64,000 nt of DNA from NCBI RefSeq assembly GCF_900101045.1, contig NZ_FNFN01000002.1, positions 186,001 through 250,000 on the forward strand. Direction: 5' to 3'. Numbering within the stretch: position 1 is the first letter of the stretch; each line of letters starts with the position of its first letter. This DNA comes from Nocardioides sp. YR527. GTDB lineage: Bacteria > Actinomycetota > Actinomycetes > Propionibacteriales > Nocardioidaceae. Positions 9,169 to 17,748 of the stretch are shown piece after piece. The notes beneath the pieces are model-generated. The model had not been told where the DNA came from and made no database searches. It worked only from the letters and a program-made list of their open reading frames with translations. The position numbers and the translations under genes are program-made.

Positions 9169-10383
9169 GTGGCGAAGTCGCTAACAGTCGAGTCGTTGGC
9201 GAAGGAGATGGGCATTGATACCGATGTTGCTTTGGTGACTCTCTGGGACGTCGGCATCGAGCAGATCGAGGACATCGATCAACCGATCCCAACGGTCCTC
9301 CACAAGCAGGTCCGCCGAGCGTTGGGTGGCGCGACCCCGAGAGAGATGCAACAGCTTGCTTATTGGATGAACCTTTGGGACTCCGACCGAGAAACAGTCG
9401 TACGCCGCGTGAAGGAGCAGTTCGGCGTCACCGTCAGCGCGGGTGCCCGCACTTTACCCACGGGTGCTCTCAAGCGAATGCGTGCGGCGGAGCAACAACA
9501 CCGGCCATTGACCGCGCCGCTCGCAGCTACCCCCGCACCCATAGCTATCTCTCAGATAGCGGAGCCGTTCGAACTCCAGCTCCCTGGGCGGAATCGAGTA
9601 ACCGAGATGCTTGGAGTAGACGAAATACTCAGCGTGCATCATGCACTCGTCAGTGCTTTCGAGGAGAGTGGAGACCCGATCGATCCTCCCGGCGTCCGGG
9701 ACGAGAATCTACTTTGTAGCGCTGTCATGCGCCCGAACACCGGGATCGGGGACGTCGCAAAGTACGACACGGTCGAGGGGCATGCCGCGGCACTTCTCCA
9801 CAGCCTCGTGCACAACCACCCTTTCCACAACGGCAACAAGCGCACGGCCCTTGTCAGCATGCTCGTACTCCTGGATCGCAACGGAATCCTGCTGACCTGC
9901 GACCAACAGGCACTGTTCAAGCACGTTCTCTTCGTCGCCCAGCACAAGCTAGTTAGCCACGGAGCGTCCGACTACGCCGACCGGGAGGTCCAGGCAATAG
10001 CTGACTGGATCTGGGAGCACTCACGTCAGATCCAGCATGGAGACCGACTGCTCACATGGCGGGAACTCCGCCGAATCCTTACAAAGTTCGACTGCACCAT
10101 CAGCAACCCGATGCCAGGAAACAAGGTGCGCATTGAGCGGAGGAGCAGTGAACGCCGCAGTGTCTTCGGAAGGCGTCGCGAAGCAACACTCCGGTTCGTC
10201 GCGGGCTACCGGAATGAGGGAAGCGACGTGGGCCGAGCACAACTTGCCGCGATCCGTAAGGAGTTGAAACTCGCCGAGAAGGACGGCTACGACTCGGAAC
10301 ACTTCTACGGAAACGATCGCCGCGAGCCCGACTCGTTCATCGCCGAACACCGATTGCTGCTTCGCCGCCTAGGACGTCTGTGA
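9169..10383 (+). CDS. Fic/Doc family protein with IF2_N-like N-terminus and HicA-like C-terminus
   Basis: The 404-residue protein carries the Fic/Doc catalytic loop HPFHNGNKR at residues 217-225, which in the family transfers AMP or phosphate to a target protein. Residues 5-50 resemble the N-terminal domain of translation initiation factor IF2 (VESLAKEMGIDTDVALVTLW). Residues about 295-395 (TWRELRRILTKF, then YRNEGSDVGRAQLAAIRKEL) look like a diverged HicA-type RNA-binding fold. No antitoxin gene is adjacent. Codon use is less GC-biased than in its neighbours, suggesting transfer. Domain calls outside the Fic loop are by eye. Confidence 0.78.
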   Translation: MAKSLTVESLAKEMGIDTDVALVTLWDVGIEQIEDIDQPIPTVLHKQVRRALGGATPREMQQLAYWMNLWDSDRETVVRRVKEQFGVTVSAGARTLPTGALKRMRAAEQQHRPLTAPLAATPAPIAISQIAEPFELQLPGRNRVTEMLGVDEILSVHHALVSAFEESGDPIDPPGVRDENLLCSAVMRPNTGIGDVAKYDTVEGHAAALLHSLVHNHPFHNGNKRTALVSMLVLLDRNGILLTCDQQALFKHVLFVAQHKLVSHGASDYADREVQAIADWIWEHSRQIQHGDRLLTWRELRRILTKFDCTISNPMPGNKVRIERRSSERRSVFGRRREATLRFVAGYRNEGSDVGRAQLAAIRKELKLAEKDGYDSEHFYGNDRREPDSFIAEHRLLLRRLGRL

Positions 10384-10493
10384 CGTGGTTCGACAGCTTC
10401 AAACTAGCCCGGCTCCTTGCCTGAAGGACCTAGTCGGAAGCCGCGCAGTTCCCGGTCAACCGGCGCACAGCGCAGCGGGTCGACCGGGGCCGA

Positions 10494-10910
10494 TTACCAG
10501 CCCGACGGACGTACGTTGCCCAGCACCCGGGTCACCGTGATCTCGATGACCACGCGCTCCGGGTTGGGCCGGGGCTGCCGGTAGCGCTCGGCGTACCGCC
10601 GCTCGGCCTCGGCCACCGACTCCGCGTCGTCCTTGACCACCGCGGTGCCCTCCAACGTGCACCACCGGCGCCCGTCGACCTGGCTGACCGCCGCCTGCGC
10701 GCCGTCGGGCCCGGCCGCGCGTACGTTGCGGACCTTCTTGCTGCCCGCACTGCTGATGACACGCGCGATCCCGGACTCCGGGTCGAACGTCACCCCCACG
10801 GGGACGAGGTGCGGGCTGCCGTCCGGTCGGCTCGTCGTCAGGAAACAGACCCGCCGCTCCCGCCAGAACTCGTCGTTGTCCGCGGCGGGCGCAGCTGCAT
10901 CAGATGTCAT
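10494..10910 (-). CDS. PPOX-class (pyridoxamine 5'-phosphate oxidase fold) protein
   Basis: With the ATG at 10910, which follows AGGAGC, the protein has 138 residues and the split-barrel pattern of the family: RVCFLTTSRPDGSPHLVPV at the start, then SKKVRNVRAAG and VDGRRWCTLEGTA. Actinobacterial members of this size often bind F420 and reduce small enones; others bind FMN or heme. Which cofactor applies here cannot be told. A longer open frame to 11102 runs antisense through the next gene and is rejected. It lies downstream of the prsW-type gene on the same strand with a 10-base gap. Confidence 0.82.
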   Translation of the reverse strand: MTSDAAAPAADNDEFWRERRVCFLTTSRPDGSPHLVPVGVTFDPESGIARVISSAGSKKVRNVRAAGPDGAQAAVSQVDGRRWCTLEGTAVVKDDAESVAEAERRYAERYRQPRPNPERVVIEITVTRVLGNVRPSGW

Positions 10911-10920
10911 GGGTGCTCCT

Positions 10921-12105
10921 TCACTGGACACGCAAGCGTTCCAGCTCGCTACGTGCGAACAGCACCCGGTCGCTGTCATGCCCGCCGCTGCGGGCGAGCT
11001 CATCGGCGAGATCGTGCCCTGCCTCGAGCCGGTGGTGGCGCCGGGCCCGGTCACGATGGCCGTGTCCGTGGCGCCGGTAGCGGCGCCGGGCCCAGCCGTC
11101 ACCGGCGAGAGCGTCCAGCTCCTCGTCGGTCAGGATCCCGCTCTCCACCTCGGGTGTGAGCACTGTGCGCATGGCGTGCCGTTCCGCGCCGACGGTGAGG
11201 CGGAAGACCGAGACGACGGCGACGAGCGTGAGCACCACGCAGCCGATCATCATGAACAGGATGGCAAGCCCGTTGCCACCCGACAGCGCCGCCGTGGAGT
11301 CCCACACGAAGTGGAGCGCCATGGCGGTCGCGCACAGCGCGAGGCCGAGACCCGGCCGACGGCGCTGGGCGACCGTGCCGACGATGAACACGACGCCGGC
11401 ACCGAAGATCGCGGCGTAGGCGATGTGGGACGTGAATCCGGTGGCCAGCCGGAGCACCACGGTGTGCAGGCTGTTGCCGATCTGGTCGGTCCCGAAACCG
11501 TCCGGCGCGGAGTTCAGTGCGTAGAGGGTGTCCTCGATGATCTCGAACCCGAGACCGACGAACGCACCGACGATGAAGCCGTCGTACGCCGTACGGATCA
11601 CCGACGAGGCGATGAAGAGCAGCAGGAGGACACCGGCGCCCTTACCGAGCTCCTCGAAGAACGGGGCGGCCAGGCCGGCTCCCCAGTCCTGGGCGAAGCT
11701 CGCGCCGAACCACTTGGAGTAGAGGCCGATGATCGCGCTGTTGCCGTGCAGCGCGATCGTCCAGGTGGCGGCGAACCCGCCGTAGACGAAGGCCGCGACG
11801 ACGACGCTCAGCGGCTGGCGCGAGTAGCGGTCGATCCGGGTGGTGAACCACCAGAACGGGATGGTGTAGCCGGCGAAGATGAGTGCCGACAGTCCCAGCG
11901 CCGGCGCGTAGAGCGGCGTCTCGGCGCGCACCAGGGTGACGGTGTAGTAGAGCCCGTAGCCGACCAGGACGACGTAGACCCAGAGGCAGGCGTTGCGGGG
12001 CTGGAGCCACGACACGCGGTTGCCCCACCCGGAGGCGGCGATGACGGCCGCGCGCGCCTCGACGGCGGCAGTGCGGCCCTGCTGCGATGGAGTGGTCGCG
12101 CTCAT
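10921..12105 (-). CDS. PrsW-family intramembrane metalloprotease
   Basis: The 394-residue protein has about nine membrane segments and the PrsW motif set: FFEELGK (Glu151, Glu152), GFEIIED (Glu188, Glu191), His226 in GFTSHIAYA and His264 in LHFVWD. Family members cleave membrane proteins such as anti-sigma factors. The last about 60 residues are cytosolic and rich in His and Arg, an unusual tail that could bind metal. The start at 12105 overlaps the stop of the preceding gene by four bases, so the upstream membrane protein is a likely functional partner or substrate. Confidence 0.85.
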   Translation of the reverse strand: MSATTPSQQGRTAAVEARAAVIAASGWGNRVSWLQPRNACLWVYVVLVGYGLYYTVTLVRAETPLYAPALGLSALIFAGYTIPFWWFTTRIDRYSRQPLSVVVAAFVYGGFAATWTIALHGNSAIIGLYSKWFGASFAQDWGAGLAAPFFEELGKGAGVLLLLFIASSVIRTAYDGFIVGAFVGLGFEIIEDTLYALNSAPDGFGTDQIGNSLHTVVLRLATGFTSHIAYAAIFGAGVVFIVGTVAQRRRPGLGLALCATAMALHFVWDSTAALSGGNGLAILFMMIGCVVLTLVAVVSVFRLTVGAERHAMRTVLTPEVESGILTDEELDALAGDGWARRRYRRHGHGHRDRARRHHRLEAGHDLADELARSGGHDSDRVLFARSELERLRVQ

Positions 12106-12743
12106 GCGGCGCCTGCCTCGGTCGCTGCGTCCAGCGGACGGACGCTCTCGAGCATCGCGATGATGTCGGCCTGGGTGGGTGCGTCGATGGTGGTCGGGCC
12201 GTACGCCGTCACCTCGACGCCCACGCCGTCGAACACGAACGCGGCGAGGACACCGATGCCGGAGCTCGCCGAGAACTTGGCGATCACGCCGTGCTCGCCG
12301 CTGGTCGTCGTGAAGGTCGACGACTTGCCGTCGATGGTCAGTGCCGAGTCGGAATGCTCCGCGTCGTTGGTGTCCCGGATCTGCTCGAGCAGCTCGGCCG
12401 GGGTGCCGTCGAAGGAGTCGGCGGTCACGGTGAAGGTGACGCCGTTGTGGACCACCTGAGCCGTCTTGGGGTTGCCGGTCGGGCCGGCCTCTCCCTGGCG
12501 GATGCCGGCTTCGACGTTCCACCCGGCAGCTGGCGCGAAGGTGACCGAGTCGCTCAGCTGGATCACGTCTCCGGCCCGGACCGGGTCATCGAGGTCGGTG
12601 GCCGCGTTGAGGGCGGGTACGCCCCAGAACGCCAGGGCCGCGAAAGCCGCCACGAGGACCGCCGGGAGCAGTGTCCGGCGATCGATTCCGAACAACCTGC
12701 GTTCCACCGGCACCCAGCCGGTGGGTGTCTCCAACCCGGTCAC
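12102..12743 (-). CDS. Membrane-anchored protein of unknown function, partner of PrsW-like protease
   Basis: The 213-residue protein has a short cytosolic N-terminus, one membrane segment at about residues 26-47 (TLLPAVLVAAFAALAFWG) and an extracytoplasmic beta-rich domain. It resembles no family I can name with certainty. Its stop overlaps the PrsW-like gene start by four bases, so they are co-translated; a single-pass protein next to an intramembrane protease is a natural candidate substrate. This link is inference from position. Confidence 0.75.
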   Translation of the reverse strand: MTGLETPTGWVPVERRLFGIDRRTLLPAVLVAAFAALAFWGVPALNAATDLDDPVRAGDVIQLSDSVTFAPAAGWNVEAGIRQGEAGPTGNPKTAQVVHNGVTFTVTADSFDGTPAELLEQIRDTNDAEHSDSALTIDGKSSTFTTTSGEHGVIAKFSASSGIGVLAAFVFDGVGVEVTAYGPTTIDAPTQADIIAMLESVRPLDAATEAGAA

Positions 12744-12931
12744 GGGACCTCCCAGTCCGCGTCGAAGGACCCCGCTCGGCTAGCCGGTCAGCAGGATGAA
12801 CTACTGGTCATCCAATCACGTCCAGACCAGTTCAAGACGCGTTTCTGGCGGCCGGACCTCGAAGGTGTTCACCATCGCCGACCACATCAGTCGGTGGTGG
12901 GCGAGGACACCGTTGGCGAGCACGCCGCGCC

Positions 12932-13040
12932 CAAGCGAAACACCCCGGTGGCCAACGTTTCCGCTGGTCACCGGGGTGTTCTCCCAGGCGTGGCAGATGA
13001 AGGATTCGAACCATCGAAGGCAAAGCCGACGGATTTACAG
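12932..13040 (-). repeat. Displaced att copy: 3' half of tRNA-Tyr plus terminator
   Basis: This is the left copy of the 109-bp direct repeat. Bases 12991-13040 are the last 50 bases of tRNA-Tyr in reverse orientation and 12939-12980 are the terminator stem-loop. The copy differs from the right one at 12955 and 13013; the latter breaks a T-stem pair, as expected for a non-functional fragment. The stretch 12744-13173 otherwise contains no convincing gene. Confidence 0.88.
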
Positions 13041-13173
13041 AGCGGCGGTAACACCACCGCTGACCTGCCCAAACATGCGACCGCCTGATTCTGCGGACGC
13101 GTCCCGGACGCACACCCCGGTTTCGGGCGTCTTCCGGGGACACGCGCCCGCCTCCCTCGATAGGTTGTTCGGC

Positions 13174-13761
13174 ATGGACATTGACCCTGCCGTCGCGAAA
13201 CTTGGTGTCGACCTGGCCGGACTCGCTGCCAAGAAGTCCGCCGCGTCCATCTTCGCCACTGTGCGTGCCGCGAAGCAGAAGTCCACTCACGCGGAGCAGG
13301 TGAACGAACTATCGGACGTGATCAATGAGCTGGTCGAAGAACGCGGCCACCTGATCGCGATCGCCCAGGCCTACCGGGAAGAACTTGAGTCACGGCGCCT
13401 GTCCGACGAAGACCTCACTTATGTGACCACGGAGATCGTCCCCGTGGTCAAGCAGATCGCAGACCTGTTCGGCTCCGAGGACCGGGGGCAGGCCGACGAA
13501 CTCGTCCGGATCGCCGAGGCTCTTCTGACCGAGAAGACGCTAACGATCATGCAGATGCTTGGGTTCGACTATCGAGAGGCCCTGGGGCGCCCGCTGACAG
13601 ACCTCGCCCGACTCCACATCCTGAATCAGGCACCAACCTCAGACAAGGCGACTGCTGAGGAGATGCAGTTGCTCGCACAGAAGCGGGAACTCGCCCTCCT
13701 AGAGATTGCCAAGGATCCCGACGCGTTCAATCGATTCGAGACGTTCAGAACCTCAGATTGA
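13174..13761 (+). CDS. Hypothetical helical protein, first gene of the island
   Basis: The ATG at 13174 gives 195 residues; the open frame continues upstream to 12796 but that part runs through the att repeat and is not credible. The protein looks almost all helical, with charged amphipathic stretches such as HAEQVNELSDVINELVEERGH at about residues 38-57 and an ELVRIAEALLTEKTLTIMQM stretch near 110-130. It has no membrane segment and no recognised motif. It converges with the HEPN-motif gene. Carriage in an otherwise defence-rich island makes an accessory defence role possible, without direct evidence. Confidence 0.6.
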   Translation: MDIDPAVAKLGVDLAGLAAKKSAASIFATVRAAKQKSTHAEQVNELSDVINELVEERGHLIAIAQAYREELESRRLSDEDLTYVTTEIVPVVKQIADLFGSEDRGQADELVRIAEALLTEKTLTIMQMLGFDYREALGRPLTDLARLHILNQAPTSDKATAEEMQLLAQKRELALLEIAKDPDAFNRFETFRTSD

Positions 13762-14003
13762 TCCCACCGGTAGGCGGCGGCCCTCCGCCCGCGCGGACCG
13801 AGCGTCCGCGCCGGAAGGATTAAAAGTGGATCGCTCGCCAAGCTCTGGCCAGCCAGGACACGACAACACGACCGTCTTCGGGGAGAGATAGGGGATGAAG
13901 CCCGAGTCCAGCCCGGCCGACCGCGCTTCACCTCAGATCACAGACTGCAGCGCGACCCGTCATCACGAACGCCCTGAGTCGACTGACGAAACCGCAAGGT
14001 GGC

Positions 14004-15104
14004 CTACGCCCAGAGCTCCGGAGAGAACACGCCGGAGGCCTTCATCCTGCGTCCCTGCTCTGGAGCAACTCGGAACTGTCCGCCCTTGAGGCCAATCTGA
14101 ACCGGATGGCCGAACCCCGAGAAGTTGAGCTCAGGCTCCTCCAAGACAGTTGGCCACTGAGCTCCGGGCTGAACCAGCAGTTGGGGATCGCTGCGGCGGT
14201 CGGCCCACACCACACTTAGCGATGTAACTGCGGTCTCAACGACAGATGCTGTTGCCTCGAGCGCCCCCCGCATCAGTCCGAGCGGATCCTCCATCAGCCA
14301 GACTGAACTGAAGCCGAGGCCCTTCCCAACGAGCGCCTCGGTCATTGACCACTTCGGCTGCCGCTCGAACAGGTGGACCAATCTCACGGGCTCAGCCTTC
14401 GTTGGCTTCGTTGCTGCGATCATCCGCATCTTGGGTGCTCGGTGAGCGCTGGTGTTCCGCGTCCCATCGATCCATTGGAGCCAATCGCTCGGGCCCGCCA
14501 CCAAGGCGGCGTCGAGGATCGAGCGTCGCAACTCGTCCTGTTTCTCCCGCCCCGCGGCGGACTGTGCCCCTCGGTTCTTCTCGGTCCCTTGGCACTTCTT
14601 CCATTGCTCGTCGCTGTCGATGATCCGCCAGTCAGCCTTAAGGATCTGTGTCCTGAGTGCGCCTACGCCAACAACGACTGCTGCAAGACGGTCGAAGGCC
14701 TGGGCCAAGTGGTAAAAGAGGTGTTCCCGTGCGAGTCGCATGCGGCGATCTCGTTTCTCATCGAGGCCCGAGCGATGCAGGGCGCGAAAGATCGCTCCCA
14801 CGTCGCCGCCCGCCTGCTGAGCCGCGCTGATTCTGTCGCGCGTCCACTTGGTATCGGCGAAGGAGTATTGGCTGAACTCGTCGACCAGGAAGGCGGCGTC
14901 TTCGAGGGAACTTGTGATCCCATCGACTGACGCGATCAGGTACTCGGCGATCAGCGCGAGCCTCTTGTCATCGATGTAGCCGCGCCACCACGTGAAGCCA
15001 TGTTGTTCGTCATCCAGGTCTCCGAGCATGGCCCGATGGAGCTGGTTCAGCGCGTCGACGGCGTCGGCGACTGGAGCGAGGTACTGCGGAGTGGCGGCGT
15101 TCAC
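14004..15104 (-). CDS. Hypothetical protein with HEPN-like RxxxxH motif, downstream of res
   Basis: The GTG at 15104, 11 bases after GGAGGG, gives 366 residues. The protein is mostly helical. Around residues 214-221 it reads GTRNTSAH, an Arg216-x4-His221 motif of the kind that forms the active site of HEPN RNases. The flanking helices (QDELRRSILDAAL before, LVHLFERQ after) are compatible but not proof. It lies 91 bases after the res stop on the same strand, so it is probably a third gene of the mod-res unit. No database family can be named by eye. If real, it would be a toxin or RNase attached to a restriction system. Confidence 0.55.
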   Translation of the reverse strand: MNAATPQYLAPVADAVDALNQLHRAMLGDLDDEQHGFTWWRGYIDDKRLALIAEYLIASVDGITSSLEDAAFLVDEFSQYSFADTKWTRDRISAAQQAGGDVGAIFRALHRSGLDEKRDRRMRLAREHLFYHLAQAFDRLAAVVVGVGALRTQILKADWRIIDSDEQWKKCQGTEKNRGAQSAAGREKQDELRRSILDAALVAGPSDWLQWIDGTRNTSAHRAPKMRMIAATKPTKAEPVRLVHLFERQPKWSMTEALVGKGLGFSSVWLMEDPLGLMRGALEATASVVETAVTSLSVVWADRRSDPQLLVQPGAQWPTVLEEPELNFSGFGHPVQIGLKGGQFRVAPEQGRRMKASGVFSPELWA

Positions 15105-15195
15105 GGTCCGATGATCCCTCCATCGGCGCGTGCTGCGGTCGAATTCGCCGCTGTGGCCGGCAGTACGGGGTATCTCCGCGAAGAGCTCGTGAAGG

Positions 15196-17748
15196 TTATT
15201 GGAACGCCTGGCCTCCGTTCTTGAGTGCGGCCCAGGTGGCGGCGGAGGCGATGACGGATTCGGAGGCGAGGAGGTAGGCCCACTGGTGGTGGACGGAGTC
15301 TGAGGCGTTGACGGTCTTGACCCATTCGCGCGCGGCATCCCTTTTGGCAATGACGGTGTTGGAGGTCATCTCGCTATCGGCCTTGCCCTCAACGATCCAA
15401 TAGGTTCCTTGGATGTCGACGACGATGAAGTCGGGTTCGTACTGACGCTGGATCGCGGACAGGTGGTACGGGATCCGCAGGGGCACGGTTTCGTTGATTC
15501 GGATCCATGCGGTCACGTCGCCAGGGGCTTCGAACAGCGACGCGAGGCGGAACTCGGTGGAGTAGGCGTCGAAGGTGTTGATCTCGTAGACCGACTTCGC
15601 CCATCCTTCGTAGGGGTAGCTGCGGGTGAACTCTGCAGAGCTGGTGATGACGTGCCGGTCCGCTGGGGGTCGGGTCTCGATGACGGTGGGCGGCTCCGGC
15701 CACTTCACGTGGGTGACTTCCTTGACTTCGCGGGCAGGGCTGGAGGTCTGCTTGGAGTTGATCCATTCTGCGAGCCGGGCGGTGGCTAGCCTGCCGTGCT
15801 CGGCACGCCAGGGCGTGTCCACTGTGACGTCGGCTCCGGCCATGAAGGCGCGAGCGATAGCGAGCGCAGCGTTCTTCTCGACGGAGTTCATGAGGATGCC
15901 GTCGGTGCGGAGCAGCCGCTGCACCAGGTCAGTCTCGATGTCTCCGTAAGGGATCGCGACCTGAGACGCGGCGACGGAGTATGTGGCGTCACTGATGACG
16001 ACCCTGGCGCGGCCCTCGTCGTCGCGCTCGGCGTCGATCTGCTTGAGCACGAAGGTGGGCGCCTCGTCTTCGGCGAACTTCCTGCCGAGGAGCTCCACCT
16101 CGGTCAGGTCGATGGAGTTCAGGGTGAACGGGTCCCGTTCCCATCTGGTGGTGACGCGCGGTAGGAACATCGGGATGCGAAGCTTGCCGGGCATCCGTGG
16201 GTGCAGGGTGCGGGTGAGGATCTGCGTGGACTGCTCGGCCGTGGCGACACGTGAGCCCAAAGTTGCGAGGCTCATGCCCAGGTGGGTCTGGGTCGAGTCG
16301 GTGGCATTGGCCTCGTCTGGTTCGAAGAGCCCCATCTGATCCGGGTCCGTGGCTGCTGGCCCGGGCAACCAGATCTGTACCTCACCGCTAGTCGGCAAAG
16401 CGACCTCGGGGAGATCGCCGCTGGCGGTGAGAGGGACCCCAGGAACCTGCTTGCCGGCCTGGGGGTTGACCGCGATCGTGGCCCCAGATGCACGCTCCCC
16501 CAGGGTCTCCTCCAGGAGTGCCCGGGCGCGCTTGAGGAGGGCGGCAAACGAGTTGTGAGAGAGGACCTCGACGGTGTCGAGCATTGGGTTGCCGGTGCGT
16601 TCCCCAAAGGGGAGTCGAAGACCTCTGCCGAGGATCTGCTCGGACAACAGGTCCGACTCCAGCGCCCTGGTGGAGGCAACGACGTAGATGTTTTTTACGT
16701 CCCAGCCCTCGTTGAGCATGTTCACCGACACGACGGCACGTATCGGAGACTTGGGGTCTTCGATGGTGTCGAGCAGCCGCAGAGTCTCCTCGGTCTCCTC
16801 GGAGTTCACCGACAGGACCTTGGCGGGGTCGCCGAGCATGTCGGTCCCGGAGAGTAAGTCGCGGTACTCGTTGGCTTCGTCGATGGTCTGGGTGACCACG
16901 AACAAGATCGGTTCGACGTAGGTCTTCCTGGTCTGCCGACAGTAGGCACGCATCGCCTCGGCCTTGGCGTCCAGCAGCGTGAGCCCGTCGGCCACCTGCG
17001 TGCGTGCGTCCTTGATGCCGTCCTTACGGGACACTAGCACCGGGATCTTTACGTAGCCGTCAGCGATGGCCTCTGAGAGCCGGTACCGGAAGACGATCTT
17101 CTCCGCTGGCGTGGAGGGGTGCGGAGTGGCGGTGAGACCGATCATTGCCGCCGGCTTGAGGTCGTCGATCGCGGACTGGAACTTCTTCGCCGAGCCCGAG
17201 TAGTAGATGTGGTGCTCATCCGCGATGACCACCAGGTCATCGGCGGCGGTCAGGTAGTCGTAGACGGCCTGCCCAAGCGTCTCGTGCGGACGGTGGGCGC
17301 GCCGTTGCGCCTCCTTACCGCCTTTGCCGGCGCCGAGCAGCGATTGGACGGTGAAGACGAACACCTTGAAACGGTTCTCGTCCTCCAAAGCCGCTGCGAC
17401 CTGGCCCCGTTCGATCGTGTCGAGCGTAATGATCATGGGGTTGCACTGGAGCCCACGCAGGTACTTGCGGTGACCTGGCGTTAGGTTGTCGATCGTCTTC
17501 TTCTGGATCGTGGACCCGGGGGTCACGATGACGACGTTCCGAACACCCGACTCGTACAGGTAGTCCAACGCGCCGCCTGCGATGTATGTCTTCCCGACCC
17601 CCGTAGCGAGATCGGCGACCATCTCCTGGCCGGGCACGGCGACGTCCAACACCTCGGCCAACCTGTCCAGGGCCGCCTGATTAGGTGCCCGAAGATCGAG
17701 GGTGTGCGAGATCTGCTCAACGAGCCCCACATCGTAAGGAATGCTCAC
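15196..17748 (-). CDS. Type III-like restriction subunit Res (DEAD/DEAH helicase-nuclease)
   Basis: The 850-residue protein has all superfamily-2 motor motifs: Walker A ATGVGKT (48-54), DEHH (177-180), GLTATPH, the SVNMLNEGWDVKN motif and QILGRGLR. A PD-(D/E)xK nuclease follows at the C-terminus, with Pro772-Asp773 and Glu787-Gly-Lys789 in EPDFIVV...IVEGKAD. It would translocate on and cut unmodified DNA in complex with the methyltransferase. Its GTG start overlaps the mod stop by four bases. The order mod then res is that of type III systems; the length is somewhat below classical Res proteins (about 900-1000). Confidence 0.9.
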   Translation of the reverse strand: MSIPYDVGLVEQISHTLDLRAPNQAALDRLAEVLDVAVPGQEMVADLATGVGKTYIAGGALDYLYESGVRNVVIVTPGSTIQKKTIDNLTPGHRKYLRGLQCNPMIITLDTIERGQVAAALEDENRFKVFVFTVQSLLGAGKGGKEAQRRAHRPHETLGQAVYDYLTAADDLVVIADEHHIYYSGSAKKFQSAIDDLKPAAMIGLTATPHPSTPAEKIVFRYRLSEAIADGYVKIPVLVSRKDGIKDARTQVADGLTLLDAKAEAMRAYCRQTRKTYVEPILFVVTQTIDEANEYRDLLSGTDMLGDPAKVLSVNSEETEETLRLLDTIEDPKSPIRAVVSVNMLNEGWDVKNIYVVASTRALESDLLSEQILGRGLRLPFGERTGNPMLDTVEVLSHNSFAALLKRARALLEETLGERASGATIAVNPQAGKQVPGVPLTASGDLPEVALPTSGEVQIWLPGPAATDPDQMGLFEPDEANATDSTQTHLGMSLATLGSRVATAEQSTQILTRTLHPRMPGKLRIPMFLPRVTTRWERDPFTLNSIDLTEVELLGRKFAEDEAPTFVLKQIDAERDDEGRARVVISDATYSVAASQVAIPYGDIETDLVQRLLRTDGILMNSVEKNAALAIARAFMAGADVTVDTPWRAEHGRLATARLAEWINSKQTSSPAREVKEVTHVKWPEPPTVIETRPPADRHVITSSAEFTRSYPYEGWAKSVYEINTFDAYSTEFRLASLFEAPGDVTAWIRINETVPLRIPYHLSAIQRQYEPDFIVVDIQGTYWIVEGKADSEMTSNTVIAKRDAAREWVKTVNASDSVHHQWAYLLASESVIASAATWAALKNGGQAFQ

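Noticed and set aside
12796..13173. Upstream extension of the first island gene
   Set aside because: It would translate through the tRNA fragment and terminator of the att repeat; the ATG at 13174 is the first sensible start.
13762..14003. Small forward open frames between the first island gene and the HEPN-motif gene
   Set aside because: They lack ribosome sites and protein-like composition; I see nothing supportable in this stretch.
15105..15350. N-terminal extension of the HEPN-motif protein
   Set aside because: It overlaps the end of res and is Pro/Ser-rich shadow sequence; GTG 15104 follows GGAGGG.
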